Positions 46,334 to 56,300 of a stretch of 64,000 bases of DNA are shown here, in pieces. Position 1 is the first letter of the stretch; every line of letters begins with the position of its first letter. Location: positions 186,001 through 250,000 of the forward strand of contig NZ_KB235896.1 of the NCBI RefSeq assembly GCF_000332135.1. The letters run 5' to 3'. The notes below the pieces were generated by a model that made no database searches, was not told where the DNA came from, and was given only the letters and a program-made list of their open reading frames with translations. A program made the translations under genes and the position numbers. This stretch comes from Anabaena sp. PCC 7108. Lineage in GTDB: Bacteria > Cyanobacteriota > Cyanobacteriia > Cyanobacteriales > Nostocaceae.

Positions 46334-47461
46334 TTAAAAAGATTGAAAATCAGCAATAGTTTTGGTGTAGATTTTTTCTAATCGCTGAATGTGAATATCA
46401 AGAGTAAATTCTTGCTCAAACCAATGCCGACCTTGTTCACCCATTAATCGGCTTTTATGATAGTTTGTAGCTAGTTCGTTGATGGCATCTGCCAATTTTT
46501 GAATATGATTAGCTGGGATAAGGATTCCTGTTTGACCATCTTGCACATATTCAGGAATTCCGCCAACAGCACTGGCAATTATAGGACGATACCGAGCATA
46601 AGCTTCTAAAGTTACTAGACCAGCAGGTTCTGGCCAAAGACTAGGAAAAACTACAGCTAAACAATGTTGATAAAGTGTTTCTAGTTTTTCTTTATGACAC
46701 CAACCATGCCAAATAATGCGATTGTTCAAACCCATTCTTTCGGCTAATTTTTCCATGTCATTTTTAATCCAACCTTCACCAGCTATATCAAGATGAATGT
46801 GAGATTTAGTCTTGGCTAAAGCTTTTAGCAACCATTCAATTCCTTTATCAGGAACAATTCGACCCACAAACAAAATTCGCTGATTTTGATGAATCTCTTT
46901 ACTTAAAGATGCAGTAGGATATTTAGGCCGTTGTACACCACAATGTAGTGTAACTACTTGATGGGGTGATAACCCATTACTAATAATCTGTTCCCGCACA
47001 AAATTACTATTAGCAATTACAGGAATCTTAATTTTTTTGGCAGTATTAAGAAAATTATTACTATTCTGCAAACCCTGAAATATCTTTTGCGGTCTGCGAC
47101 TACCACAACCATCTACCAAATGTCCCCAAGTACAGCCCAAGGGGTGCATATTGCGATTACATTTTTGTTGGCGATTTGCTAAATATTTTGTGCCACTTGG
47201 ACAGTAGCTAGAGTGATTATGTAGTGTAAATACTGCTGGACATTCGCCACTTACTTCTGCTAAAAATTCTGGATCATGAAGGTGGAGTAACTTACATTGA
47301 CCTTGGTCTAAATTTTTGAAAGAATTAATATGGCGATTGCTTACCCCATGAATTGGCGAATTTACCAAAGAAGATATGTAAGTTTCTAATCCACCACCTC
47401 CTCTAATATCAGCAGCAGAGCATTGGTAGAGCATCTTTTCGGCTACTAATGTATGATTCAT
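46334..47461 (-). CDS. Glycosyltransferase family 4 with Cys-rich acceptor domain (375 aa)
   Basis: The ATG at 47461 is preferred to a GTG at 47476. CSAADIRGGGGLETYISSL gives the acceptor loop. A Cys cluster follows (HNHSSYCPSGTKYLANRQQK, CNRNMHPLGCTWGHLVDGC), known in one GT4 subgroup and possibly structural. Donor domain: ILFVGRIVPDKGIEWLLKAL, EPAGLVTLEAYA (E-x7-E) and RPIIASAVGGIPEYV. Confidence 0.9.
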   Translation of the reverse strand: MNHTLVAEKMLYQCSAADIRGGGGLETYISSLVNSPIHGVSNRHINSFKNLDQGQCKLLHLHDPEFLAEVSGECPAVFTLHNHSSYCPSGTKYLANRQQKCNRNMHPLGCTWGHLVDGCGSRRPQKIFQGLQNSNNFLNTAKKIKIPVIANSNFVREQIISNGLSPHQVVTLHCGVQRPKYPTASLSKEIHQNQRILFVGRIVPDKGIEWLLKALAKTKSHIHLDIAGEGWIKNDMEKLAERMGLNNRIIWHGWCHKEKLETLYQHCLAVVFPSLWPEPAGLVTLEAYARYRPIIASAVGGIPEYVQDGQTGILIPANHIQKLADAINELATNYHKSRLMGEQGRHWFEQEFTLDIHIQRLEKIYTKTIADFQSF

Positions 47462-47559
47462 ATTGAATTTACTCACTACTAAATAAAATCAAGTTTTTGA
47501 GAAAACCTTCTAGAGCAAAGATATTAGCGAACCAAACATTATTTTTATTATTCAAGAAC

Positions 47560-48417
47560 TTAATTTCCCAAGTTTAACCAAAATCTATGTCGGACATCAT
47601 TAACATAATGTCTTAAAGCAATTTTTTGCTTATCAAACTTGTCTGAATAACTAAATTGGTCATCAACACTTAAAACAAACTTCTCTCGATTAAGTGGCTT
47701 CGCTTGGGCAATATGCATAGCTAGGTGAACTACAGTTTGATCTGTAAAATATATTGGTGAATCTACTAATTCGGCAACGCGATTTAATGAACTTAGCCAA
47801 TCTATTTGCTTTTTAAGCAAGAAAAATCCTGCATTTACTGGGTTGATTTTTTCATGATCATGTAAAAGTATTCGCTCGTCCAATGAAGCTAGACAATCAG
47901 GTAAATACCAAGGTAAACTATCATCTGACTGACATAAATTAATAATTTCATCAGCACCTGGGAAAAATAAAATATCGGCATCGGTGTAAATAGTCGGCTG
48001 TTCGATTGGAAGTGACATCAATACTGCCATTCTTCTCCACATTGCCATAACTGATTTTTGAGGATGATAAAGTGCATAATCCCAAATATATTGAGGAATA
48101 TCACCTGTTGCTAAATCTTTCCATTCAACAACATCAACACAGGAATGTATCTTACATAAAATACTACTAGAATTTGATGAATAGCTACCATCAGAAATCA
48201 CAGTGAATTTGTTAGGAATACCAACATGACGAATAAATGAGCGAATATTTGCTACTTGGGTAGCTAAGTCCCGTTGACAAGAGAAGGAATAGACATTGAT
48301 GTTAAGTTTTCGATGTTGATAAAGTGGAAAATTAACAATATTATTAATTGCTTTTGTGTATATAAAGCAATTTAATTTTCCTTGAAGTTTTGCCGAATGA
48401 TAGCCTATGTTAACCAT
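47560..48417 (-). CDS. Putative GT-A glycosyltransferase (285 aa)
   Basis: The ATG at 48417 has GGGAGG 6 bases upstream; the longer frame from a TTG would start inside that ribosome site. Signature features of a nucleotide-sugar transferase: KFTVISDGSYSSNSSSIL, the D-x-D in IYTDADILFFPGADE, NAGFFLLKKQIDWLSSL and YFTDQTVVHLAMH. This layout resembles GT8 or glycan-editing GT-A enzymes, but no family is assigned. It lies between HepA and the GT4 cluster on the same strand. Confidence 0.72.
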   Translation of the reverse strand: MVNIGYHSAKLQGKLNCFIYTKAINNIVNFPLYQHRKLNINVYSFSCQRDLATQVANIRSFIRHVGIPNKFTVISDGSYSSNSSSILCKIHSCVDVVEWKDLATGDIPQYIWDYALYHPQKSVMAMWRRMAVLMSLPIEQPTIYTDADILFFPGADEIINLCQSDDSLPWYLPDCLASLDERILLHDHEKINPVNAGFFLLKKQIDWLSSLNRVAELVDSPIYFTDQTVVHLAMHIAQAKPLNREKFVLSVDDQFSYSDKFDKQKIALRHYVNDVRHRFWLNLGN

Positions 48418-48460
48418 TGTTCCTCCCAAAAACCCTACCGACTTAAAACAATACTATTCC

Positions 48461-48490
48461 AGGTGTAATCAGGTGTAATCAGGTGTAATT
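48461..48490. repeat. Three tandem copies of a 10-mer (AGGTGTAATC)
   Basis: Two exact units and a third ending in TT, directly between hepA and the next gene downstream. Confidence 0.85.
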
Positions 48491-48529
48491 TAGATTTTGA
48501 TTTAATATTGTTAATTACACCCTTAAAAC

Positions 48530-50380
48530 CTATTTAGACTGACCTAATTCATACTGCATTTGGTGATATTGCCAAAGCTTACCTTGCTGTTCCAAAAGCT
48601 CTTGATATTTACCCTGTTCTACTATTCGTCCTTGTTCTAAAACTACTACTTTATCAGCTTTAGCAATTGTAGAAAGACGGTGAGCAATTGCAATCACAGT
48701 TCGACCAACAGCAAGCTTTTCTAATGAATCCTGAATTAATCGCTCAGACACAGAATCCAAAGCACTAGTTGCTTCATCTAAAATCAAAATCTCCGGGTTA
48801 CGCAATAAAGCACGCGCAATAGCAAGTCGCTGTCTTTGTCCCCCAGATAACCGAATACCTCTATCTCCCAATTGTGTATCAAACCCTTCTGGCATTTCTA
48901 AAATAAATTCTTGTGCATTTGCCAATCGAGCCGCTTCTTTAATTTCCGCTTCTGTTGCCTCTGGTATACCATAGGCAATATTGTTCCAAATAGAAGTGTT
49001 AAAGATAAAAGTATCCTGACTAACAACCGCTATTTTGCGGCGGAGAGAGTTAATTTCAAATTGTCGCACATCAACTTCATCAATGTAAATATAGCCATCT
49101 GTAGCATCATAAAACCGAGGAATTAAATCGGCAATTGTGGTTTTACCAGCACCAGACGCACCGACTAAGGCGGTCATTTTGCCTCGTTCAATTGTCAGAG
49201 TGATATTATGCAGCACGCGTTGATTCTGACTATAGCCAAAATCCACTGAGACTAAATCAATTGATCTTTTAAAACCTGTAAATTCAATTGTGCCGTTTTG
49301 AAAGTAGGTTTTATCCTCACTTTTTAACAAGGTTTTAATATTTTCGGCTGAACCTTGGAGAGTGCTGAGAAATGCTCTTGTGCCATTAATATCTTGAATG
49401 AATGGTACGAGCCGAAATAGTACAAAGAAAAAGGTGAGCAAAGAACTAACTTGTAAAGCACCATTAACCACAAAGCTACTAAAAGCCAAAATAATCATAC
49501 CTACCAGCACAGTAGTAGCTGCGCTTTCAGCAATTGGTTTTACCAATGTCCAAGTTAAAATAACTTTAGTTGAACTACTGACTATTTGATTACTCGCTTT
49601 GTAGTAACGCTGACGCTCTAATTCTTGAGTACCAGAGGCATGAACAGTGCGAATGCCATTGATAAATTCTAGGGCTGTTGATGTAAAATTACCATTAGCA
49701 ACTGATGTACCAAAACTAGATTCTCGCACTCTGGCATTGAGAGTTGATAAGCCGACAGCTAACAGCGTGAACAAAAATACTGCAATTAGCGTCAGTTGCC
49801 ATGAAAGCAACACCATTGTACTTAAGTAAACAATAACCGTCAAGCTTCTAGTAAATAAAAATGCTCCACCACTAAAACCCTGTCGAATCCTCTCAATTTC
49901 TGTAGTAATGGTATTAACTATTTCCCCAGAACGAGTAGTGCTAAAATAACTAAGAGATAAAGATTGTAATTGCTCAAAAATTTGTTTGCGTAAGCGATCT
50001 CCAAGATATAATTGACAAAATTCTGTGTATATTTGAGAAAAGTAGTTAAAGGCTGCACGTATCCAAGTACTCAATAAAATTAGAAAAGATACGCGATATA
50101 AGCGGCTAACTGCTGATGTATGAATTCCCAATATGTAATGATCAAACCAGCCTATTCCTATTTGAATTGGTTGGGAATTAGGATTCGTTAGATTTTGCAA
50201 AAACGAGAGCAAAAAACCAATGCTAATACCTTCAAATGTGGCAGCCAAAAATGTAAAAATTAGGGCAAGTATGGTAATGCGACGAAAGTGTTTAAACTCT
50301 CGCAAAATTAAATGATTTTCTCTCCAGAATTTACTAGTATTAAGCAGATTACGAAGCGGATGAAAAATTTGAAGATTCAT
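48530..50380 (-). CDS. hepA: Heterocyst envelope polysaccharide ABC exporter HepA
   Basis: 616-aa ABC half-transporter with membrane and ATPase domains fused; it is needed in Anabaena to deposit the heterocyst envelope polysaccharide. It begins MNLQIFHPLRNLL, which I recognise from HepA, then has six membrane segments (from about residue 36), Walker A GASGAGKTT (407-415), Q-loop VVSQDTFIFN, signature LSGGQRQRLAIARALL, Walker B ILILDEATSALD and switch histidine AHRLSTI. General MsbA-type exporters share these motifs; the close N-terminal match and the hepC gene just upstream decide the name. Expression in Anabaena is induced on nitrogen step-down. Confidence 0.9.
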   Translation of the reverse strand: MNLQIFHPLRNLLNTSKFWRENHLILREFKHFRRITILALIFTFLAATFEGISIGFLLSFLQNLTNPNSQPIQIGIGWFDHYILGIHTSAVSRLYRVSFLILLSTWIRAAFNYFSQIYTEFCQLYLGDRLRKQIFEQLQSLSLSYFSTTRSGEIVNTITTEIERIRQGFSGGAFLFTRSLTVIVYLSTMVLLSWQLTLIAVFLFTLLAVGLSTLNARVRESSFGTSVANGNFTSTALEFINGIRTVHASGTQELERQRYYKASNQIVSSSTKVILTWTLVKPIAESAATTVLVGMIILAFSSFVVNGALQVSSLLTFFFVLFRLVPFIQDINGTRAFLSTLQGSAENIKTLLKSEDKTYFQNGTIEFTGFKRSIDLVSVDFGYSQNQRVLHNITLTIERGKMTALVGASGAGKTTIADLIPRFYDATDGYIYIDEVDVRQFEINSLRRKIAVVSQDTFIFNTSIWNNIAYGIPEATEAEIKEAARLANAQEFILEMPEGFDTQLGDRGIRLSGGQRQRLAIARALLRNPEILILDEATSALDSVSERLIQDSLEKLAVGRTVIAIAHRLSTIAKADKVVVLEQGRIVEQGKYQELLEQQGKLWQYHQMQYELGQSK

Positions 50381-50588
50381 CGGTATTTTTTTAGCAGTAT
50401 TTTGTCAAATCAAGAAGTGTCCCATAGATTAAGATGCAACCGATTTTGTTTCTAGCTTCAGTGCGGTAAATCAAATCTACAACTACCGCACTTAGGCTAA
50501 TAATTATATCCTTTAAAATTCAAATGCTATAGGTAAATCACAGTGTTTGTCTATGTAAATGCAACAGATTCGCATTTTGACCATGTAT

Positions 50589-51305
50589 TTACCATCGATT
50601 CGTCATTACTGACAACTGATTTAGCTGTTTTTCATCTTCAAGATTTAGCTGAACTGCATCTGTTAAAGCCCAACAATGAGAGCCTATTAAACTTATGTCA
50701 CCACGCAGTACATTAAATAATTTTGGTAAATTATTTAGACCATAGCTACACATCAAAAAACCTAAAAATGTGATATTATGTTTTCCATTTGTACAAAATT
50801 TAATCAGTTGAAAAAGTTTACCTCTCTCACCAATATGCCATTCATAAGAAAATAATACGCCAGGGGAGTAAATTTGCATAAGTACGGACAATACTAGTAT
50901 CAGAGGGCTAACTAATAACAGGACAAAAAAAGCCAAAACCCAGTCAATTAGTCTTTGTATAGTCCTCAACATTTGTTGACCTTGTTTAGGCAATTTCTGA
51001 CTAGGAGGTATGCTGAGGAATATTGGCTTTTTAGCCTGTTGACAGGCCTCTGCCCAAAATCGTAGTGAAGTATCACCTAGTTTTGGATCTATACTCACCA
51101 AACTAACTGGAGAATGTTTTAAACACTCTACCAATAATTGTTTGTTCTCTAGTGAAGGTAGATATGGTTGTTCTAGGTTTCTAGGCAACTTTACTAATAA
51201 CTGGCCTCTACGCCATTGAAGTGTGCAGTATTGAGAGTGATAATTTTGATGGTGTTGGGGTATGGTGCAGTTACTTTGTAAATTGGGAATGATTGATGTT
51301 GTCAT
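50589..51305 (-). CDS. hepC: Heterocyst envelope polysaccharide sugar transferase HepC
   Basis: 238 aa. A soluble N-terminal 110 residues with paired beta/alpha elements, then a membrane segment (WVLAFFVLLLVSPLILVLSV, about 121-140) and a shortened bacterial sugar-transferase (UDP-hexose:polyprenyl-phosphate) core: GERGKLFQLIKFCTN, GLNNLPKLFNVLRGDISLIG. The order hepC then hepA matches the Anabaena HEP locus. Some core residues of the family (the usual D/E-x-x-K-x-R-T-M region) appear altered (LIKFCTNG), which fits HepC's divergent status. Confidence 0.85.
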   Translation of the reverse strand: MTTSIIPNLQSNCTIPQHHQNYHSQYCTLQWRRGQLLVKLPRNLEQPYLPSLENKQLLVECLKHSPVSLVSIDPKLGDTSLRFWAEACQQAKKPIFLSIPPSQKLPKQGQQMLRTIQRLIDWVLAFFVLLLVSPLILVLSVLMQIYSPGVLFSYEWHIGERGKLFQLIKFCTNGKHNITFLGFLMCSYGLNNLPKLFNVLRGDISLIGSHCWALTDAVQLNLEDEKQLNQLSVMTNRW

Positions 51306-52336
51306 ATTTCTTTGAATGTATACAGTAGCAAATTACTGATTTTATATCTCAGGCGAGGAATGCCAAATATTGCGATGCCAATCTTGTTGTTGCTCTAAAA
51401 AGCTGAAGATAAATCAAGGTAAAAACAAGTTATCAAAACCTGTCTTATCAGCAAGCACCTGGCTTAATTTTGTAGGTGTGAAGATGTACAGAAAGCAATA
51501 ATAAGAGTTAAGCGAGCAGCAATTAAGATAGAGGTGTTATCGCACTTGGTATTTTATAGCAATGGACAAGGCGGTTAGGACATCTACCAATGCTAAAACT
51601 TAGACAACAAAAGAGTTTTAGTACTGTTAAGAGTCACCTGCTATATCTGGGGGTTTGTAGAGGTTAATTGCCCCCTCATCACGACATCAATTTACTTCCA
51701 GTTGCTTAATTTTTAGACAACTATCACAAAACCTGTTGATTTTTATCCTTTCAGCCTTGAGTTTTGTCTTCAATTTCTAGAATATAGTAATCACTAGAAA
51801 TAACTAATGCTTAAATAAATTCTTTATTTACTCTTTAAATAAAGTTGAGATTTTGGACAAAATATTAAGCTATGATAAATTTACTGACTGGATAATGAAA
51901 CAGAATACACTATATTCTTTTGTTTGAAAACATGATTAATCATACTATAGCAAAGAATACAAAAAATATAAATAGTACACAGTGATGTAAACTAAAAAAC
52001 CATGAGAAATTACTGAAAAGCTTATATAGCAGTTCCCCTGCTCTTGAGGTACTAGGGAATAAATTGGTGTGTACTTCATTAGATTTGGAAATGCTATATA
52101 ATATATTTATTGAATTGTTTATTCTTGATTTTGACCTGCGGTAAGATTCTAAATATTAACAATAGAATAGGGCAGAAGTAGAGAAAGATATAATTTTTCT
52201 CTAGACTCTACCCTTTTGATCCAGTTTTGATTGAAAGCACTAATCAAACTGAGGAATGAGTTAATCAACAAAATATTCAGGAGTGCTGATGACTATTAAT
52301 TTTACTTTTTTACTCAGCACTATTTTGTTCAAGAAG

Positions 52337-52505
52337 GCAGGAGGCAGAGGGCAGAGGGCAGAAGGAACCAATTGGAAAGGGATTGTGACCCCTCCCAATC
52401 GGAAGCTCCCAAATTTTCGATTTGGGAGGGGCTTCATACCCTTACTCCTTTCAGTCGTGGGCAGAGGAGACATTCCTTCTGCCTCCTGCCTCCTGCCCTC
52501 TGCCT
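52337..52505. repeat. GGCAGAGGGCAG inverted-repeat element with internal hairpin
   Basis: GGCAGGAGGCAGAGGGCAG (from 52337, with AGAAGG to about 52366) is inverted at about 52476-52505. Centre: CTCCCAAATTTTCGATTTGGGAG. The overall structure is one long cruciform-capable unit of about 170 bases. Confidence 0.75.
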
Positions 52506-52528
52506 TTACCGGTGAAGTTTAAATCACA

Positions 52529-52751
52529 TAAGACTTACGTATTGACAAAATTCCTCAAATATGTAATCTGAATTATATTTCTTGTAGGGTGTGGTTCGGC
52601 AAGCTCACCAGCCACGTCAGACACGATATTTTCACAAAAAACAGATTCTCTCTATCTGACGCACCTTACTCAATAAGTTATTCCCAAAAGCGAAAACGAC
52701 GCAATTTCGTTCATTTACATCATGGCAGATTCGTACAGTGCGTAAGTCCTA
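52529..52751. mobile_element. 223-bp MITE, second copy of the GGACTTACG family, opposite orientation
   Basis: TA-AGACTTACGTATTGAC (from 52529) and GTACAGTGCGTAAGTCC-TA (to 52751). Its left end matches the right end of 29120-29310 and its right end the left end of that element. It carries no transposase. Confidence 0.75.
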
Positions 52752-52917
52752 AGTTATTCCTTTTCCCTCTCCACCTTTCAGGGGGAGTCCATATGTTCCT
52801 CCTGAAAGGAGAGGAGTAGGGGAGCCAGTGCGTTGCTGGGGTTCCCCCCCCGTTGTAGAAACTGGCGTGAGAGGTTTACCAGAGAGGTTTCATATTTAAT
52901 TGCGCCAAGCTACTTAG

Positions 52918-55146
52918 CTATTTTTCCACAATTTGCTGTAGCGCCAATTGTTGTTGCTTGACATAAGGGACATAAGCACTGTCAGAGTTGGATACTCCAT
53001 TAGCCACAACCCCAATTAGATTTAACTTGCTTAACATAGCTGTAGCTTGAGTAAGTTGAGTCCGTGTGACTTTACCAATGCTTGCTACCATAATTACGCT
53101 GCGACAAGATGATGCGGCAAGCATGGCATCCACTAAACCTAGAACTGGTGGAGCATCGATGAGTACCAAATCATAATTCTCTTCAAATGCTGCCATCAAC
53201 TGTATCATGCGTGGAGAACTCAAAAGATTAGCTGAGTCAAGAGGTATGGGTCCAGCAGTCAAAATGTCGATGTAGGATGAGCCTGAGTATTGAACTCCAA
53301 TCTGATTGGGGATATTGACATCACTAGCTAGTAGAGTGGAAAGCCCTTGTTCATTAGGAAGGTTTAACTGTTGATGCAAACTGGGAGCGCGTAAATTAGC
53401 ATCAATGAGTAGTACCTTTTTGTGTAATCGAGCTGCACTCATAGCCAGACCCAATGCCAAAGCTGACTTACCATCATCCGGCAATGCTGATGTCACCATC
53501 AACGACCTCAAGTCAGATACAGTATTGAGAAGTTCTATATTTTTATAAATCAGATCTAGTGATTCCCAACGAGGTGGGGATTGTAGCACTTGAATTGTCC
53601 AGGGTGCCAGAACTTCTGGCTTACCAAAAGGCAATTTGATCACTGATTCTCTGGGTTTAGCTGCTGGTAATTTGGGTGTTGTTCCTAATAATGGCAAGGA
53701 GAATTGTTTTTCCAGTTCAGCAGTAGTATGTAATGAATCATCAGATGCTTCTCGAATAAAGGCAGCAATACCGCCTAACATTAATCCAACTACTGCACCT
53801 AACAAAAGATTCTGTTGGAGGAAAGGACCAGTAAGCATCCCTTTTTGTGGTTCTTCCACCACTTCCCAATTAAACCCACCTTTGGAAAGTTCCTGCCGCA
53901 ATTGCTGTTCTGCTCTGAGCAATTGCTCCATTCTTTCTCGGCTAAATTGTAATTGTGGAAGTATGCGATTATAGTAAGCTAACAGAGAGGGAAAGCGTTT
54001 AAGTTGCGATCGCAGTTCGTTCTCTTTTTGCGCTAAGGTTTGATCACGCGCACTTAAAGCCACTATATTGGTTTGGTTATCTACTAACTGGCCAGTCAGG
54101 TTCAGGTCAATTTGACCAAGCTGCCCTTGTTCAAGTAAAGTTTCTCTAGAACTAAATACACTAGTAGACTGTCCACCTAAAGTTCTACTAACTTCTTTTC
54201 TTAATAGTTCTTTTTGACTTTGAAGTTGTTCGGTCAGCTTCTGCACACTAGGAGTATCATCTGTAAAGCGTAAGCGTTCCTGTGCTAAAGCTAATTCTGT
54301 TTTTTGGATTTCATTGAGTAAGCCTTGGTAGCGAGTAGACTGACTCAAACGGGAAGATACTAAAGCATTTTGTGGAGAACGATTCAGTTGTTCTTCCAAA
54401 GATTTTTGCCGAGCTAAAGCCTCTTCATATTGAGAACGAGTGGTCTGCCGCTCTTTCTGAATATTATTTAAAGTTTCCTCAAGTGCTTTAGCTTGTAATT
54501 CTGGATCAATTAAGTTTTGGTTTCTCCGAAAACGCTGGAGATTGGATTCAGATGCATTTACTTCATCACTGGCTTTTCTTAACTGTTCTCTAATAACTTG
54601 TAAGCCTTTCTGTAAGCGTACATCTTGCTGTTGTTTGTTGTATTCTACATAAACTTGCCGAATGGCAGTCAGCACTTTTTGGGTTTTTTCTGGATTGCTA
54701 CCTGTATAATCAACTTGAAAGATTTTAGTGGCAACATTATCATCTTTAGTCTTAATTTGAGTTAAAACTAAGGAGGTTTTGATTTCTTTGGTAGTGATAT
54801 TCGGATAGTCTGATTTAAGTTTATCTACTGCTTTTTGGATGAGTCCAGAACTCTGCATTAGATTCAGCTGGGTTGCAGTGTCTATAACAACACTAGTGTC
54901 AGTAAACTGATTTTCTACTCCACCTCCTTCCTTTTTACCTTGATAATTAGGTTCTATGAGTAGTTGCATTGTACTTTTGAAGTTAGGATTTGTCTTCAAA
55001 GTTATGATGCCTGCAAGAGCCGTAGAACTGAGAAATACTAACAAAAACCAGGGAAATCTCCGCACAAATATAGTAAGCATTTGTCCGTAGCCAGGTTCTG
55101 TTTCTACTACTGAATTTATATGGGGATTTAGGCTAGTTTGAACCAC
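52918..55146 (-). CDS. Polysaccharide co-polymerase/tyrosine-kinase-like protein (Wzc type)
   Basis: 742 aa. Wzz domain: membrane helix at about 31-50, periplasmic coiled coils (about 160-420, e.g. VNASESNLQRFRRNQNLIDP), second helix at about 447-463. A BY-kinase-like domain follows: Walker A SALPDDGKS (553-561), Walker A' LLIDANLRAP (579-588), Walker B LVLIDAPPVLG. It sets chain length and couples polymerisation to export. The Walker A has DDGKS where most have GEGKS/T, and only two tyrosines (AYVPY) remain in the tail instead of a cluster. GTG start. Confidence 0.9.
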   Translation of the reverse strand: MVQTSLNPHINSVVETEPGYGQMLTIFVRRFPWFLLVFLSSTALAGIITLKTNPNFKSTMQLLIEPNYQGKKEGGGVENQFTDTSVVIDTATQLNLMQSSGLIQKAVDKLKSDYPNITTKEIKTSLVLTQIKTKDDNVATKIFQVDYTGSNPEKTQKVLTAIRQVYVEYNKQQQDVRLQKGLQVIREQLRKASDEVNASESNLQRFRRNQNLIDPELQAKALEETLNNIQKERQTTRSQYEEALARQKSLEEQLNRSPQNALVSSRLSQSTRYQGLLNEIQKTELALAQERLRFTDDTPSVQKLTEQLQSQKELLRKEVSRTLGGQSTSVFSSRETLLEQGQLGQIDLNLTGQLVDNQTNIVALSARDQTLAQKENELRSQLKRFPSLLAYYNRILPQLQFSRERMEQLLRAEQQLRQELSKGGFNWEVVEEPQKGMLTGPFLQQNLLLGAVVGLMLGGIAAFIREASDDSLHTTAELEKQFSLPLLGTTPKLPAAKPRESVIKLPFGKPEVLAPWTIQVLQSPPRWESLDLIYKNIELLNTVSDLRSLMVTSALPDDGKSALALGLAMSAARLHKKVLLIDANLRAPSLHQQLNLPNEQGLSTLLASDVNIPNQIGVQYSGSSYIDILTAGPIPLDSANLLSSPRMIQLMAAFEENYDLVLIDAPPVLGLVDAMLAASSCRSVIMVASIGKVTRTQLTQATAMLSKLNLIGVVANGVSNSDSAYVPYVKQQQLALQQIVEK

Positions 55147-55199
55147 GTTTATTATCCTTCTCTGTGAGATGGCTTCCCCTGAGGGGTACAGTTAACAAA

Positions 55200-56300
55200 T
55201 CAAATGAATGAGTGATACATATGAGCAGATTGATCAATGATTTGCTCAACCTTACTAAAGAAGGCTTGTTCTGAAAAATTATTGACAGCGTGATTACGAA
55301 TTTTTTCGTAATTCCAAGATATTCCTTGAGCTTCTAGTAATGCGGCTTGTAAAGAATCGGGTGTTTGCCTCTTAAAAAAAACTCCGGTTTGACCAGGTAT
55401 TTGAGTATCTAATACCCCACCGGCTCCATAGGCAATTACTGGAGTTCCACTAGCATTTGCTTCTACTGGAACTAATCCATAGTCTTCTAAAGCTGCAACA
55501 ATAATAGACTTAGCTCTAGAAAATAAGTCTTTACGTTTTCCATCAGTAACATGACCTAAGAACTCTATATTGCTTAATGCCTTGGATTTTAACCGTTCTA
55601 GTTCTGGTCCATCACCTGATATTAATAAATTCCACCCTAACCAATTAAAAGCTTCGACTATGATATCAAGACGTTTATAACTTATCATCCGGGCAGATGC
55701 CAAGTAGTATTCATCTTTCGTATCTGAAAATACAAAATTACTTGTATCAATTGGATAGTTAATTACAAGTGCGTTTTTCCCGTAAATTTCTTGGATACGT
55801 CGGGCAACAACACTGGAATTAGCAATGTAGAGGTCGGGTTCCTGAGAATATTTCAGGTCTACATTTCTCATCATTTGAAAGACTTTTTCAATTAAGGGAG
55901 CAAAGTAGCGATAGTCTCCATACTCTCGTAAATAAGTTTCTGTATCCCATAAGAATCGGGTAACATTATGACAAAAACAAATATGACGTGCTTGTGGTTT
56001 TTTCTTAACTGCTTTAGCAAAACTGGTGCTACTACTGATAATAAGATCGTAGTCTTGTAAATCCAAAGCCCGAAAAGCAGGAAAGTACAGAGGAGCCATC
56101 AAGCGGAAATTTTTAGCTGCACCAGGAATTTTTTGCAAAAATGTTGTATTAACGATACGCTCACCTAAATCAATAGTTTTTTGCGGCTCGTATAAAGAGG
56201 TAAAAATATCGGCTTCCGGGTAGCGTTTACAAAGCAATTCAAACACACGCTCTGCCCCACCGCGCTGGGTTAAGTAATCATGGACGAGAGCAATTTTCAT
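55200..56300 (-). CDS. Glycosyltransferase family 4 (366 aa)
   Basis: MKIALVHDYLTQRGGAERVFEL is the classical N-terminus, which selects the ATG at 56300 over a TTG at 56321. ARHICFCHNVTRFLWDT and NYPIDTSNF in the acceptor domain; EDYGLVPVEANA (E-x7-E) and GTPVIAYGAGGVLDT in the donor domain. It ends 54 bases before the Wzc-like gene. Confidence 0.92.
   Translation of the reverse strand: MKIALVHDYLTQRGGAERVFELLCKRYPEADIFTSLYEPQKTIDLGERIVNTTFLQKIPGAAKNFRLMAPLYFPAFRALDLQDYDLIISSSTSFAKAVKKKPQARHICFCHNVTRFLWDTETYLREYGDYRYFAPLIEKVFQMMRNVDLKYSQEPDLYIANSSVVARRIQEIYGKNALVINYPIDTSNFVFSDTKDEYYLASARMISYKRLDIIVEAFNWLGWNLLISGDGPELERLKSKALSNIEFLGHVTDGKRKDLFSRAKSIIVAALEDYGLVPVEANASGTPVIAYGAGGVLDTQIPGQTGVFFKRQTPDSLQAALLEAQGISWNYEKIRNHAVNNFSEQAFFSKVEQIIDQSAHMYHSFI

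Larger units (their letters stand above)
51306..52917. promoter_or_regulatory. 1.6-kb intergenic region upstream of hepC with repeat insertions
   Basis: The leftmost 900 bases are AT-rich with no convincing frame and probably hold the hepC-hepA promoter. From 52337 to 52751 two inverted-repeat elements follow. The remainder, up to the Wzc stop, is G/C-rich simple repeat. Known hepA regulators in Anabaena act far upstream, so distant sites here are plausible; none is identified. Confidence 0.45.

Noticed and set aside
48530-50380. Lipid A exporter MsbA
   Set aside because: Shared ABC exporter motifs, but the N-terminus and hepC neighbour fit HepA far better.
52261-52522. Short frames on both strands around 52.3 kb
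   Set aside because: They lie within the GGCAGAGGGCAG inverted repeat and are rich in repeat-encoded residues.
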